Assembly (NCBI GenBank): GCA_027577415.1
Contig: JANBQS010000434.1
Span: forward strand, 1 to 18,097
Length of the DNA: 18,097 nucleotides
DNA from: Coemansia sp. RSA 922
Lineage: Eukaryota; Kickxellomycota; Kickxellomycetes; Kickxellales; Kickxellaceae
Direction: 5' to 3'
Within the stretch, counting starts at the first letter, position 1. Each line of letters opens with the position of its first letter. Shown here piece after piece: positions 8,012-14,992 of this stretch. The notes beneath the pieces were generated by a model. It did no database searches and had not been told where the DNA came from. It was given only the letters and a program-made list of their open reading frames with translations. The position numbers and the translations under genes are program-made.

Positions 8012-8101
8012 GCGCATTTGCTATGGCACCGACGACTGCGGTGGCAGCTGTGGCGAACTACGGCGCCCTTACCTTGTTTAACGGACAACATTTAAATGCG
8101 C
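8012..8101 (+). other. Foldable GC-rich element in RPL17 leader
   Basis: A perfect 8-bp inverted repeat (GCGCATTT at 8012-8019 and AAATGCGC at 8094-8101) encloses a local hairpin CACCG/CGGTG (8027-8031 with 8039-8043, 7-nt loop). GC content is clearly higher than in the flanks. It lies upstream of the putative branch point. It could be an intronic RNA or a regulatory structure; no box C/D or clear H/ACA signature was found by eye. Confidence 0.35.
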
Positions 8102-8108
8102 CAGCTTA

Positions 8109-8167
8109 TACTAACCCCTCAACTTGTCTGTACATTTGTGTGCCACTCAATTGTGACCTGTCTTTAG
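8109..8167 (+). other. Putative 3' end of a 5'UTR intron of RPL17
   Basis: TACTAAC, the canonical fungal branch-point sequence, lies at 8109-8115. A pyrimidine-biased stretch follows, ending in TCTTTAG (acceptor AG at 8166-8167), 13 nt before the RPL17 ATG. The best donor candidate is GTAAAT at 7861-7866, weaker than consensus, giving an intron of about 307 nt. Leader introns are common in fungal ribosomal-protein genes. Confidence 0.5.
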
Positions 8168-8180
8168 GAGTAAATTACAA

Positions 8181-8738
8181 ATGGCGCGTTACTCTGCTAC
8201 CCCCGCTAACGAGTCCAAGTCCGCCAAGTGCCGCGGCTCGTACCTGCGTGTTCACTTCAAGAACACGGTTGAGGCCGCCGCTGCCATCAAGGGCCGCAAG
8301 CTGTTGAACGCCGTTACCTACCTGAAGGACGTCCAGGAGCAGAAGCAGTGTGTCCCATTCCGTCGCTTCAACCGCGGTACCGGTCGTACCGCCCAGGCCA
8401 AGGCCTTCAAGACCTCTCTGGGTCGCTGGCCTGTCAAGAGCGCCAAGTTCCTGCTTGACCTCCTGAAGAACGTCCAGGCCAACGCCGAATCCAAGGGCCT
8501 TAACACCGAGGAGCTCGTCATCAAGCACATCGTCGTCAACGCCGCCCCCAAGCAGCGTCGCCGCACTTACCGCGCTCACGGTCGCATCAACCCCTACATG
8601 AGCAACCCTTGCCACATCGAGGTCATTGTCTCTGAGGAGGACAAGAACGTTGAGAAGGCCAAGGATGAGCGTGAGACCGTTGTGTTCCAGAACCGCAAGC
8701 AGCTTGCTGCCAAGCGCATCCGTGCCAGCCGCCAGTAA
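8181..8738 (+). CDS. RPL17: 60S ribosomal protein L17 (uL22)
   Basis: This is a large-subunit protein lining the peptide exit tunnel. The 185-residue product has the usual eukaryotic length (184 in yeast). It opens with the universal M-[AV]-RYS start and contains [11 protein letters not shown] (20-30), [14 protein letters not shown] (35-48), [18 protein letters not shown] (57-74), the uL22 loop region ([40 protein letters not shown], about 114-153) and a basic C-terminus. The coding sequence is strongly biased to C/G-ending codons (AAG, GCC, CGC), as expected for a very highly expressed gene and unlike the nearby orphan genes. The ATG at 8181 is preceded by AATTACAA, with A at -3. Confidence 0.97.
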   Translation: MARYSATPANESKSAKCRGSYLRVHFKNTVEAAAAIKGRKLLNAVTYLKDVQEQKQCVPFRRFNRGTGRTAQAKAFKTSLGRWPVKSAKFLLDLLKNVQANAESKGLNTEELVIKHIVVNAAPKQRRRTYRAHGRINPYMSNPCHIEVIVSEEDKNVEKAKDERETVVFQNRKQLAAKRIRASRQ

Positions 8739-8993
8739 ATTTTTTTCGTATTGTGAATTGTGACTGGTAGCAAGAATGGATAAATCCTGTTCTTACAAAT
8801 GATTAAATGTTGCGAGAACGCCAAGCCCGAGAATATGAGGAATGTATGACATAGGGCGGCGTATTGGCCAATGGGCGCCAAATGGAAGCTTCTCACTTGC
8901 CCTGACAATGACATCGCGCGCTATAAATATAGCAAATAGACATCACCTGCAGCTGGTGTTGCTGAATCTCTTCTCTCGACGGAATCAGCATCG
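8739..8993 (+). promoter_or_regulatory. RPL17 3' region, then CCAAT-palindrome/TATA promoter
   Basis: After the RPL17 stop there is an AT-rich 3' end. Further on is ATTGGCCAAT (8863-8872), a perfect palindrome carrying the CCAAT element in both directions. TATAAATA follows at 8922-8929. The next ATG is at 8994, 72 bp after the start of the TATA box, nearly the same spacing as for ACY1 (75 bp). The promoter may serve the short ORF at 8994 or the secreted-protein gene at 9238. Confidence 0.45.
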
Positions 8994-9125
8994 ATGTCTT
9001 CCCCCCAAAACTCATCTTGTGTACCTGCCAAGCCGCCAACCTCCGTTTGCTTGTTTTCCGTCCACCGCCACCAACTAGGGAACAATGACCACCCAACTAA
9101 AATAGATAAAAGAAAAACAGTATAA
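8994..9125 (+). CDS. Possible 43-residue small protein
   Basis: The ORF begins MSSPQNSSCVPAKPPTSVC and ends KIDKRKTV before TAA at 9123-9125. It has two Cys, at residues 9 and 19, and no signal peptide or hydrophobic segment. Support comes from position rather than homology: a CCAAT palindrome and a TATA box lie at suitable distances upstream. Against it are the weak start context (T at -3) and the second TATA box overlapping its stop. It could equally be part of a long leader, or the first exon of a spliced message, for the gene at 9238. Confidence 0.25.
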   Translation: MSSPQNSSCVPAKPPTSVCLFSVHRHQLGNNDHPTKIDKRKTV

Positions 9126-9126
9126 A
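9121..9126 (+). promoter_or_regulatory. TATA box of the secreted-protein gene at 9238
   Basis: TATAAA in the context CAGTATAAAAGTGG, 117 bp before the ATG. It is followed by a long pyrimidine tract (TTTTCTTTTTCTTTTTC at about 9179), the pattern seen before several genes in the window. Confidence 0.5.
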
Positions 9127-9237
9127 AGTGGACAGCGCCACGCCCTTTACTATTTTTCGCGTCAACACACTGCTCAGTTTTCTTTTTCTTTTTCATACTT
9201 CCTCACCTTGCCTTTTTTTTAAAACACTTTTGTAAAA

Positions 9238-9627
9238 ATGAACCCAAAGACCTTGCTCCTCGCTGTTCTTCCAGTCGTCGCTGTTGCTCAGAACAACCAA
9301 AATTTCCTTGACGACGTTGTCAATGGTATTGGCAGTGGCTTCAACGCCTTGACTTCTGGCGCCGTTGGCGTGTTCTCGGACGTTACTGAGGGAGCGGTGA
9401 GCGCTGCTAGCCGCATCAGCTCAGACTTTAACGCCGGAAACAAACCTAGCTCCACCTCAACTAAGACCACGTCGACAGGGCCCACGTCGAGTGGCGAGTC
9501 CGGGTCGTCGCCTACCTCATCCACAACTGAGCAAGAATCATCGCGCAGCAATGGCGCGGTCACACAGGCACCCTACTCTGGCATGGCGGCATTTGTTGCA
9601 TTCGTTGTAGTCTCGCAGTTTATTTAG
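9238..9627 (+). CDS. Secreted GPI-anchored-type Ser/Thr-rich protein
   Basis: The 129-residue product has a signal peptide (1-17, TLLLAVLPVVAVA before Q18). Next is a helical Gly/Ala segment (23-66, FLDDVVNGIGSGFNAL, GAVGVFSDVTEGAVSAA), then a Ser/Thr-rich stretch likely to be O-glycosylated (70-103). The tail is hydrophobic (GMAAFVAFVVVSQFI, 115-129). N105-G106-A107 are small residues suitable for GPI attachment. There are no Cys residues. The plan matches the protein at 2492-2833 (signal, FL[ND]D start, Ala-rich helix, hydrophobic tail), suggesting distant paralogy, but here the Ser/Thr linker is much longer. The function is unknown; a cell-wall or plasma-membrane location is inferred from the architecture. 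Confidence 0.75.
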   Translation: MNPKTLLLAVLPVVAVAQNNQNFLDDVVNGIGSGFNALTSGAVGVFSDVTEGAVSAASRISSDFNAGNKPSSTSTKTTSTGPTSSGESGSSPTSSTTEQESSRSNGAVTQAPYSGMAAFVAFVVVSQFI

Positions 9628-9857
9628 TTGTAGCACATGTTTCTACTTTTTCGCGAATACCAATCATAACATTAAAATGGCAACCAAAGCCCTACATTGC
9701 CGCTGTTTGGCAGGATGAACTATAGTTAAATTGATATATATTATATTCAATGATAGGTTATAGGAGTAGTTAACTATGATTTTTTGAACCTCGCTTGTAC
9801 TTTCCGGCCCTTTTAAGAGTGTAGGTTCCGTCCTCTGCTACAGCCGGTTTATCGTAT

Positions 9858-10238
9858 TCATCCCCTACCCAAATTGACAAATAGGTTGTATTTCTCTAAA
9901 TCAGGTCCTTCACTGTCTGAATGAATAATAGTGTAATCTGGATACACACCACTGAGGTGTTTCAACAACTTCAAAGTATTAAACGGCGTTTGTTCAACTT
10001 TTCCATCGGAATAGAATAGCACCACAACATCCTTGTTGGCATCGAGAGCAAGCTCATTAGGTGGGTTATTAGGCGGGCAAACATACATTGAGCATAAACC
10101 ATCTGTCTTGGTAGCCATAAACGCAACTTGATTTCCTACTCCTGTCAAAGCTGTGCAAACTATAACGACTTTTTTCAACATGTTGTAAACTGGGCAATCC
10201 TTAAAACTACCTTCGAGACAAGTATGTTCCATAGACAT
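9858..10238 (-). CDS. Orphan protein, family copy A
   Basis: I do not recognise this 126-residue protein, but it is clearly related to the one at 10915-11313. Both have HTC at residues 5-7, [FY]KxC at 12-15 and VG[ND] (34-36 here) leading into G[LI]CS (47-50 here). Both also share a DVxxxFY-type strand (70-76 here) and a C-terminal block of the form [IV]-[HY]-S-x5-DxEx2KYx2FV. There is no signal peptide or membrane segment, so it is predicted to be intracellular. Codons are A/T-ending more often than in RPL17 or TRP. Beyond the stop, a frame shifted by one base stays open with coding-like sequence to 9770 (see findings), so the annotated C-terminus may be truncated. The ATG at 10238 is used; a second ATG lies two codons later. 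Confidence 0.6.
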   Translation of the reverse strand: MSMEHTCLEGSFKDCPVYNMLKKVVIVCTALTGVGNQVAFMATKTDGLCSMYVCPPNNPPNELALDANKDVVVLFYSDGKVEQTPFNTLKLLKHLSGVYPDYTIIHSDSEGPDLEKYNLFVNLGRG

Positions 10239-10914
10239 GTCGAGCTAATACTTATGTGGGCTCTTCTTAAGCAAGTGGGTATATATTAAAAAGGTAGAAG
10301 ATGAGAGTGCTAGAGAGAAAGTAATTCAGAGCGGGCGGGTGGAAGCAGTGCTTATTAATAGCCTCCTCTCCAGCCAATGCCCCCCTCACCCCTTTTGCAA
10401 CAATTCCGACATTGCTGAAGTTTCTGACAGAATATTTTTGGCATAAGTTCGGAAAGGAGTAGTCATGTTACCTCACTTTGCAATCAAAGAACATCCCCAT
10501 TGCATGGGGGGGGGGCAAATGCCACCATGCAGACATGGTTTTAAATTGTACTCTTTGAACAAAGCACTACTTTCAAGGCCACCACGAGTAGAATTGGCTT
10601 GCTCGTGTTGCTTCCTTCCGCTCATAGCACCAATTAAGCAACTTTTGTAGTGCTGCCATTTTTGGCAATTTTTAGACGCTATCCAACTGACCAACAAGCG
10701 TATACACTTTTGCTGATGGTTTTACGCATGCAATATTTGTATTTCTTTATTATGTTTGCTATTTAATTATCAAGTGGCTAAATTTACTTTCTATTGGATC
10801 TACTTGAATGAAAGACAACAGCTAGCAGTGTGCAGGAAAGTTCGAAAATATCCGTAATATAACCCATTCGCAGATTCATGAAGTACACTGAACTCGAACA
10901 CCCCTAGTGGCGAA
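10239..10914. other. 676 bp intergenic region between orphan copies
   Basis: The left part is the promoter side of copy A. It carries GAAGATGAGA (10297-10306) and GGGCGGGTGGA (10333-10343) on the + strand, both also present upstream of copy B. A run of ten G lies at 10506-10515. The right end (10800 to about 10914) is the region just downstream of copy B, where a shifted frame is open. The open frames at 10465-10697 have no protein-like features. No RNA gene was seen. Confidence 0.4.
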
Positions 10915-11313
10915 TCACAGCCTTGGTAGGGGCAAAACAAAGTTAAAGTACTTCTTTACATTTTCCCGATCAAAACAGTTGGAATATATAAAGTTTATAC
11001 TACCTTTATGTTTAGTTTCAAGTATTCTTAGTTCGTCTATAAGGCTCTGCGGTAAGATATCATTCGCGGTACCATTGACAAAATATATAAAGTGGACATC
11101 CAATAGTTGATCATGGTCATCCATTGAGTACTTTTTATCAACTGGATTGGCAAGTCTTGAACAGATGCCAGTGTTGGTGACAATCACTCCTGCTAAAGCA
11201 TCACCCACTTCTGCATCTTTTGTGTATATGTTGACCACACACTTTGTGGTGCTATTGTTGAACTCGACACAGGCTTTATAGCCTTCGGTAAAGCAAGTGT
11301 GATAAAACGGCAT
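10915..11313 (-). CDS. Orphan protein, family copy B
   Basis: This 132-residue product is the paralogue of the protein at 9858-10238. Cys7, Cys15 and Cys51 match Cys7, Cys15 and Cys49 of copy A, with HTC and KxC at identical positions and only a two-residue shift at G[LI]CS. The segment LLDVHFIYFVNG (70-81) aligns with the DVVVLFYSDG strand of copy A, and NVKKYFNFVLPLPR (118-131) with its C-terminal block. It has no signal peptide or membrane helix. Overall identity is low by eye, so the duplication is old or the copies evolve fast. The function is unknown. It is AT-rich in third positions and lies in the same orientation as copy A. Confidence 0.6.
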   Translation of the reverse strand: MPFYHTCFTEGYKACVEFNNSTTKCVVNIYTKDAEVGDALAGVIVTNTGICSRLANPVDKKYSMDDHDQLLDVHFIYFVNGTANDILPQSLIDELRILETKHKGSINFIYSNCFDRENVKKYFNFVLPLPRL

Positions 11314-12038
11314 AATAATATACTCTGTTATTGTAACGCGAGCTTGGCCAAACGGAATATGTTAAGAAAGAACTAGAGGATGAAGATGAGAAAAATAAAA
11401 AAGTGGGCAGTGGCAGGCGGTCCCTGTTTTAAACTGCGCAAAAAAGCACATTCCTTATTGATGTTTTCCAGTCAACGTGTCGTAAGTCTACACCCAGCAG
11501 CTGGGCGGGTGGAGAGGAGTGGTGTAATGCTCTGCTGAATGCCGTCGATGTCGCCAAAAAGAGCAGCAAAGAAATTCGTCAAGACACACGCGACAACCTG
11601 GGGATATAAAACTTGTTTTTTTTTCTTCTTCTTCCTCACTGCATTGGCCATACCAATTCATCTTTTTGAACAAAGAACCACTATCGATTTGGACGACACC
11701 CACTGCGGCCAGCGCAAGCACTCCCCCCCATTTCTGCTTTTGTTCGCTGCTCTGCTTGAGCTTCCTCGTGTTTAAAGTCACCAGCGTCCTCTCAAAGAAG
11801 CCCGGTTTTCTTTTGGGCGAGGCGCAAGTCTCGCTGGAAGCGGCAAAAGAAAATCCTTTCAAAGCATCATGTGAACGACATGTTTTTTTTCTTCTTCCTT
11901 AAATAGCAAAAAAAAAAAATCGCCTACTACGTGCTGCCTGAAAAAACTTGGCAGTCCGACGCACTGGGTAAAAAAAAACCTCGTTTCCATTTCTACTCTT
12001 GTTTCACTATACAATATTTTTAGTTTATATATTTTTTA
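11314..12038. other. 725 bp region between orphan copy B and F-box gene
   Basis: The left side holds the copy B promoter, with GAAGATGAGA at 11382-11391 and GGGCGGGTGGA at 11503-11513. A TATAAA at 11605-11610 (+) is followed by a pyrimidine tract. Further C/T-rich blocks lie at about 11880-11900, and the last 60 bp before the ATG at 12039 are AT-rich. A run of A lies at about 11909. Open frames here on both strands are dominated by homopolymer or pyrimidine-tract translations (poly-Phe, poly-Glu), and I do not call them. The distance from the TATA box to the ATG (about 430 bp) leaves room for a long leader or a 5'UTR intron. Confidence 0.4.
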
Positions 12039-13715
12039 ATGTCTACTCGCTCGTTTGTTCAGACGGTACCTTTTAGAAAGCTTCCGAAGCATGTACTTGA
12101 GACCATTTGCATCTATGTTATGCGTGGAGGAACCAACGCTGCTAGCAGCAATCAGAGCAGCGATCGTACAGACTTAATATACTCACTTTTCCCAGAGTGG
12201 ACACTTGTGGCGCTTGAGCACTGCTTCAATACAGTTGAACTCACGTTAGACGCTGTTGCGACGGGGTTTTGCACTTCTCACTTGTATTCCCAAATGTGCG
12301 TGCATATGGACAAGCTCTGTCACATTACAAAGACCGTAAACATTAGCATGTGCTTGTACGACCTGGTCAGCGGAAGAGCAGCACACATGCTAGCACAGTC
12401 GCCATTTTCATCCTCGGTATTTGAGGCGGTCAGGAGAGTACGTATCAACTTTGACAAAGAGTCTGACCTAGCTTCCTTTCCGACCCACTTTGATGTGAAC
12501 GCGGTACCAAGCTTGTACAAGCAACTAATGCGCATGTTTCCGTATTCCCGAACATTATACATGAACAAATGCCGATTGTACTCGTATCGGCCTGTGGTTA
12601 CAAATTGTGCGTTTGCGAGATGCGTAGCAGATTTACACAACGAATACACGTATGCTGGCATTTCTCTGCACTGGGATATACGATCACTAATTTATTCTGC
12701 AGATATGTCTCCTCAACTAACAAAGATTGACTTTTGGTGTGGTGGCTATAGCGGATTTATGGCACATACAGTGCGCAGATGTGCTGACACATTAGAGACA
12801 CTCAAACTTACACACTACAAGTACCATGAAAAGAACAGCATATTCGAAGAACCCAATGGTAAACCAGTTGCATACCACAGACTAAAGTTCTTACGACTCT
12901 TTAACATTACCAATACGTCAAGCTCAAAGTATTCTGGAAAGAGCCCTACATTTATTCTCCCACGACTTTCGCAGCTTATCATGCTTGGAAATTTTCCGTT
13001 TAGAGATGGCGCGTTATTCAAGAGTGTCAGTAACACACTAGTGTCGGTGCGTATATCTACAACAATGTCGCTTTTGGATATTATAAACAGATTCAACGTG
13101 TTTAGCGATACTTGTTGCCCGCACGTAAACTATATTAGTATTTTTAGTACTTGGGACAGATTCTATATCGAGAGGTACAATGCCTATTATTTGTTCCTCT
13201 CGACTGTTTCGCGTAGACTAAAGACACTAAAGGTGGCCAATGCCTACGTTACTGATATTTTTATGGATTTGGTAATGAACGTACATGTAATTGATACCAT
13301 ACAGTCGTTGAGTATCGACGGCACTGTGCTTTCCTTTAGCTCGCTGTGCTCGCTGATTGAGTCCTTGCCGCAGATGACGCAACTCAGGTTCCAGAGCATC
13401 GAGGTGTACGAGGACTATGACATTCCAGACGCAATTGGTTTGTATGAGCAGATTATCGAAAAATGGGCGGTACTTAGTACTAGTCTAAAGTTCTGTCAAG
13501 TTATCCACCATGATCCACAGGATACCACAAACGACTTGGCTATATGTGGCATACTCTTATCCATTTTGTGTCCACGGTTTACACGGCTAATAGTGAGCAG
13601 CACAGCGCGTGGCAGGTATGACTCGTTCGTTAGAAAGGCGATTCAGCAAGAGCCATTTTCTAGGTATGCTGAACGACTAAGCCGCCTCATGTTTAACGAT
13701 ACTCCCAAGCTCTGA
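12039..13715 (+). CDS. F-box/LRR-like protein, lineage-specific
   Basis: The 558-residue product has an F-box-like N-terminus: a KLPKHVLETICIYVM helix at 14-28, then FPEWTLVALEHCF at about 51-63 in place of the usual Trp-Arg helix. The rest is a long run of irregular leucine-rich-repeat-like units (for example LTKIDFW, LKFLRLFNI, LSQLIMLGNF, LKTLKVANAYV, IQSLSIDGT, MTQLRFQSIEV), each a short strand followed by a helix. If the F-box works, the protein would bind Skp1 and present substrates to an SCF ubiquitin ligase. The F-box is divergent, so this is inference. Such proteins are expanded in several early-diverging fungi. Third positions are A/T-rich compared with the neighbouring housekeeping genes. 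It is convergent with NUC1 (62 bp between stops). Confidence 0.65.
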   Translation: MSTRSFVQTVPFRKLPKHVLETICIYVMRGGTNAASSNQSSDRTDLIYSLFPEWTLVALEHCFNTVELTLDAVATGFCTSHLYSQMCVHMDKLCHITKTVNISMCLYDLVSGRAAHMLAQSPFSSSVFEAVRRVRINFDKESDLASFPTHFDVNAVPSLYKQLMRMFPYSRTLYMNKCRLYSYRPVVTNCAFARCVADLHNEYTYAGISLHWDIRSLIYSADMSPQLTKIDFWCGGYSGFMAHTVRRCADTLETLKLTHYKYHEKNSIFEEPNGKPVAYHRLKFLRLFNITNTSSSKYSGKSPTFILPRLSQLIMLGNFPFRDGALFKSVSNTLVSVRISTTMSLLDIINRFNVFSDTCCPHVNYISIFSTWDRFYIERYNAYYLFLSTVSRRLKTLKVANAYVTDIFMDLVMNVHVIDTIQSLSIDGTVLSFSSLCSLIESLPQMTQLRFQSIEVYEDYDIPDAIGLYEQIIEKWAVLSTSLKFCQVIHHDPQDTTNDLAICGILLSILCPRFTRLIVSSTARGRYDSFVRKAIQQEPFSRYAERLSRLMFNDTPKL

Positions 13716-13777
13716 AAGCCGAACATATATAAGTTTATAACTCTAGATAGATAACAATATAGCATTATAGATATGCA

Positions 13778-14755
13778 CTACTCGCCATTGGGTTTCTTTT
13801 TCTTCCACGAGTCATGGTTGAGCTTGCACTCTGTCTTTGCGCAAAGCGGCGTAACGACACCAGCCTTACGCTCGATCTTGTCAAAGAACTGCAGACCCGC
13901 AGCCTTCTCAATCGCCTCTAGTGGCAGACTAAAGTTAGTCAGCGGAGTAGCATTATCGATCTCCTTGTTGGGCAAAGCAAATGCACCGATAGCAAAGCCT
14001 GGTTCATTATTGCGCTTGGCCATAATGACTTTGAAAAAGTGCGTAGGCACAGCGACATTAGGTGGATTACCAATAACTTCATATGACACCATCCACTTGT
14101 CGCCCTCCTTCTGAGGAAGATAAAGCGGACCCGAAATGCAGTACACGTCGTCAAAAGATTTAGTCAGATCGCGAACAAACGTCTCCAACGAGGCCCAGTA
14201 GTTTCGGTTGAACCCTTTACCGACCTGTGGCGAGATATTAGTCAAGAAAAACGTTTCGTTCATAGAGTCTGCGTCCTTCTTTGCATCTGCCGCCGGACAC
14301 ATATGTCCACGGTCGTACCCTGAGCGGTAGTAGTCTTTGAGCAGGGCGCGGAATTGAGCGGGGACAAGCGGGTCTTCTTTGAACTCGGATGAAGACCGGT
14401 CGGCTGTGCCCTTTAGGTTGTCCTGGGTTAGATGCTCGGCGACCCAGTTGGGGTTGCGCAGCGCGCGGTTGAACGACGCGGCGTAGCGAGAGCGCAGGAG
14501 AAAGTCGGATACTGGGCCAGGGTTTCCGTACTTGAGGAACTCGTTGTTTGTGTTGTCGCCCTCAGTCACTAGCTGTCGAAGTTGCACAGGAGGGGCGTGC
14601 ACTGGCAATTGCTGCTGCTGCTGTTGAGGCATGGTGGGTGTACGAAATGGTGGAGCAGCAACTTTCGTGGGCTGCTCGCGCGTCATGGACGTCAGCGCGT
14701 AGATGGCACCGCCGCCAACGACGGTTCCAGCGACAAAGGTCACCAGGCGATGCAT
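13778..14755 (-). CDS. NUC1: Mitochondrial nuclease Nuc1 / endonuclease G
   Basis: This is a DNA/RNA non-specific nuclease of the beta-beta-alpha metal family, located in mitochondria and linked to mtDNA degradation and cell death. The product is 325 residues from the ATG at 14755 (MHRLVTFVAG), close to yeast Nuc1 (329). Residues 5-22 form a hydrophobic anchor or targeting segment (VTFVAGTVVGGGAIYAL), followed by a Pro/Gln linker with a run of six Gln. The catalytic domain starts near LKYGNPGPVSDFLLRS. It carries the DRGH active site (148-151, His151 catalytic), then FLTNISPQ and FNRNYWASLE with the metal-binding Asn, and a C-terminal part with DDVYCISGPLYLP and PTHFFKVI. The end is basic (KKKK near the C-terminus). 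It is divergent from ACY1. Confidence 0.95.
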   Translation of the reverse strand: MHRLVTFVAGTVVGGGAIYALTSMTREQPTKVAAPPFRTPTMPQQQQQQLPVHAPPVQLRQLVTEGDNTNNEFLKYGNPGPVSDFLLRSRYAASFNRALRNPNWVAEHLTQDNLKGTADRSSSEFKEDPLVPAQFRALLKDYYRSGYDRGHMCPAADAKKDADSMNETFFLTNISPQVGKGFNRNYWASLETFVRDLTKSFDDVYCISGPLYLPQKEGDKWMVSYEVIGNPPNVAVPTHFFKVIMAKRNNEPGFAIGAFALPNKEIDNATPLTNFSLPLEAIEKAAGLQFFDKIERKAGVVTPLCAKTECKLNHDSWKKKKPNGE

Positions 14756-14992
14756 AATATAAAATTGCAAATTAGAGCAAGAAATGAAGACAAGTAACTC
14801 AAGCTATAAAATTTTCCCTGATTGGTTCTCATCAAAAGATAATGCAATAGTCAAGTGATATGATAGAAATATGGCGCCTTCATTCTGCATTCCCCCCTCG
14901 TCCTGAGACTCGGCTAGTATAAAGGAGGCCCAGAGCGTGAACACATACTGTGTCCATTCTCTCACTCTTCTTTTATCTCAGACCTTTACAAG
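14756..14992. promoter_or_regulatory. Divergent NUC1 / aminoacylase promoter
   Basis: A 237 bp spacer. For the + gene it holds TATAAA at 14918-14923 (75 bp before the ATG) and a following CT-rich leader (CTCTCACTCTTCTTTT). ATTGG, an inverted CCAAT, lies at about 14821. No clear TATA is seen on the NUC1 side. Confidence 0.55.

Larger units (their letters stand above)
7513..8180. promoter_or_regulatory. Divergent promoter region RING ligase / RPL17
   Basis: This 668 bp spacer contains a TATAAA at 7813-7818 (+), three 17-bp tandem repeats (7875-7925), a GC-rich foldable element (8012-8101) and branch-point/acceptor-like signals (8109-8167), described separately. Several ATGs fall in this stretch (for example 7844, 7878, 7895, 8023). 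The frame from 8023 overlaps the RPL17 start out of frame. Such ATGs would hinder RPL17 translation if they were in the mature mRNA. No independent gene is supported. Confidence 0.5.

Noticed and set aside
7844..8180. In-frame N-terminal extension of RPL17 if GTAAAT (7861) is spliced to 8168, starting at ATG 7844
   Set aside because: The joined frame is in register, but L17 proteins begin M-[AV]-RYS; a one-in-three coincidence is more likely than a ten-residue extension.
8175..8615. Long minus-strand ORF opposite RPL17
   Set aside because: It is the antisense shadow of a strongly biased ribosomal-protein gene; low-complexity Val/Leu/Gly/Asp composition gives it away.
10465..10697. ORFs on both strands around the G10 tract
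   Set aside because: Short, no protein features, and located in ordinary intergenic sequence.
10865..10905. GTTCGAGTTC on the minus strand, resembling a tRNA B box
   Set aside because: No complementary T-stem and no A box or acceptor stem at the right distance.
11488..11862. Minus-strand 124-codon ORF with an acidic run, and overlapping plus ORFs with poly-Phe
   Set aside because: The runs come from a TTC/CTT tract next to a TATA box; the region looks like promoter or leader.
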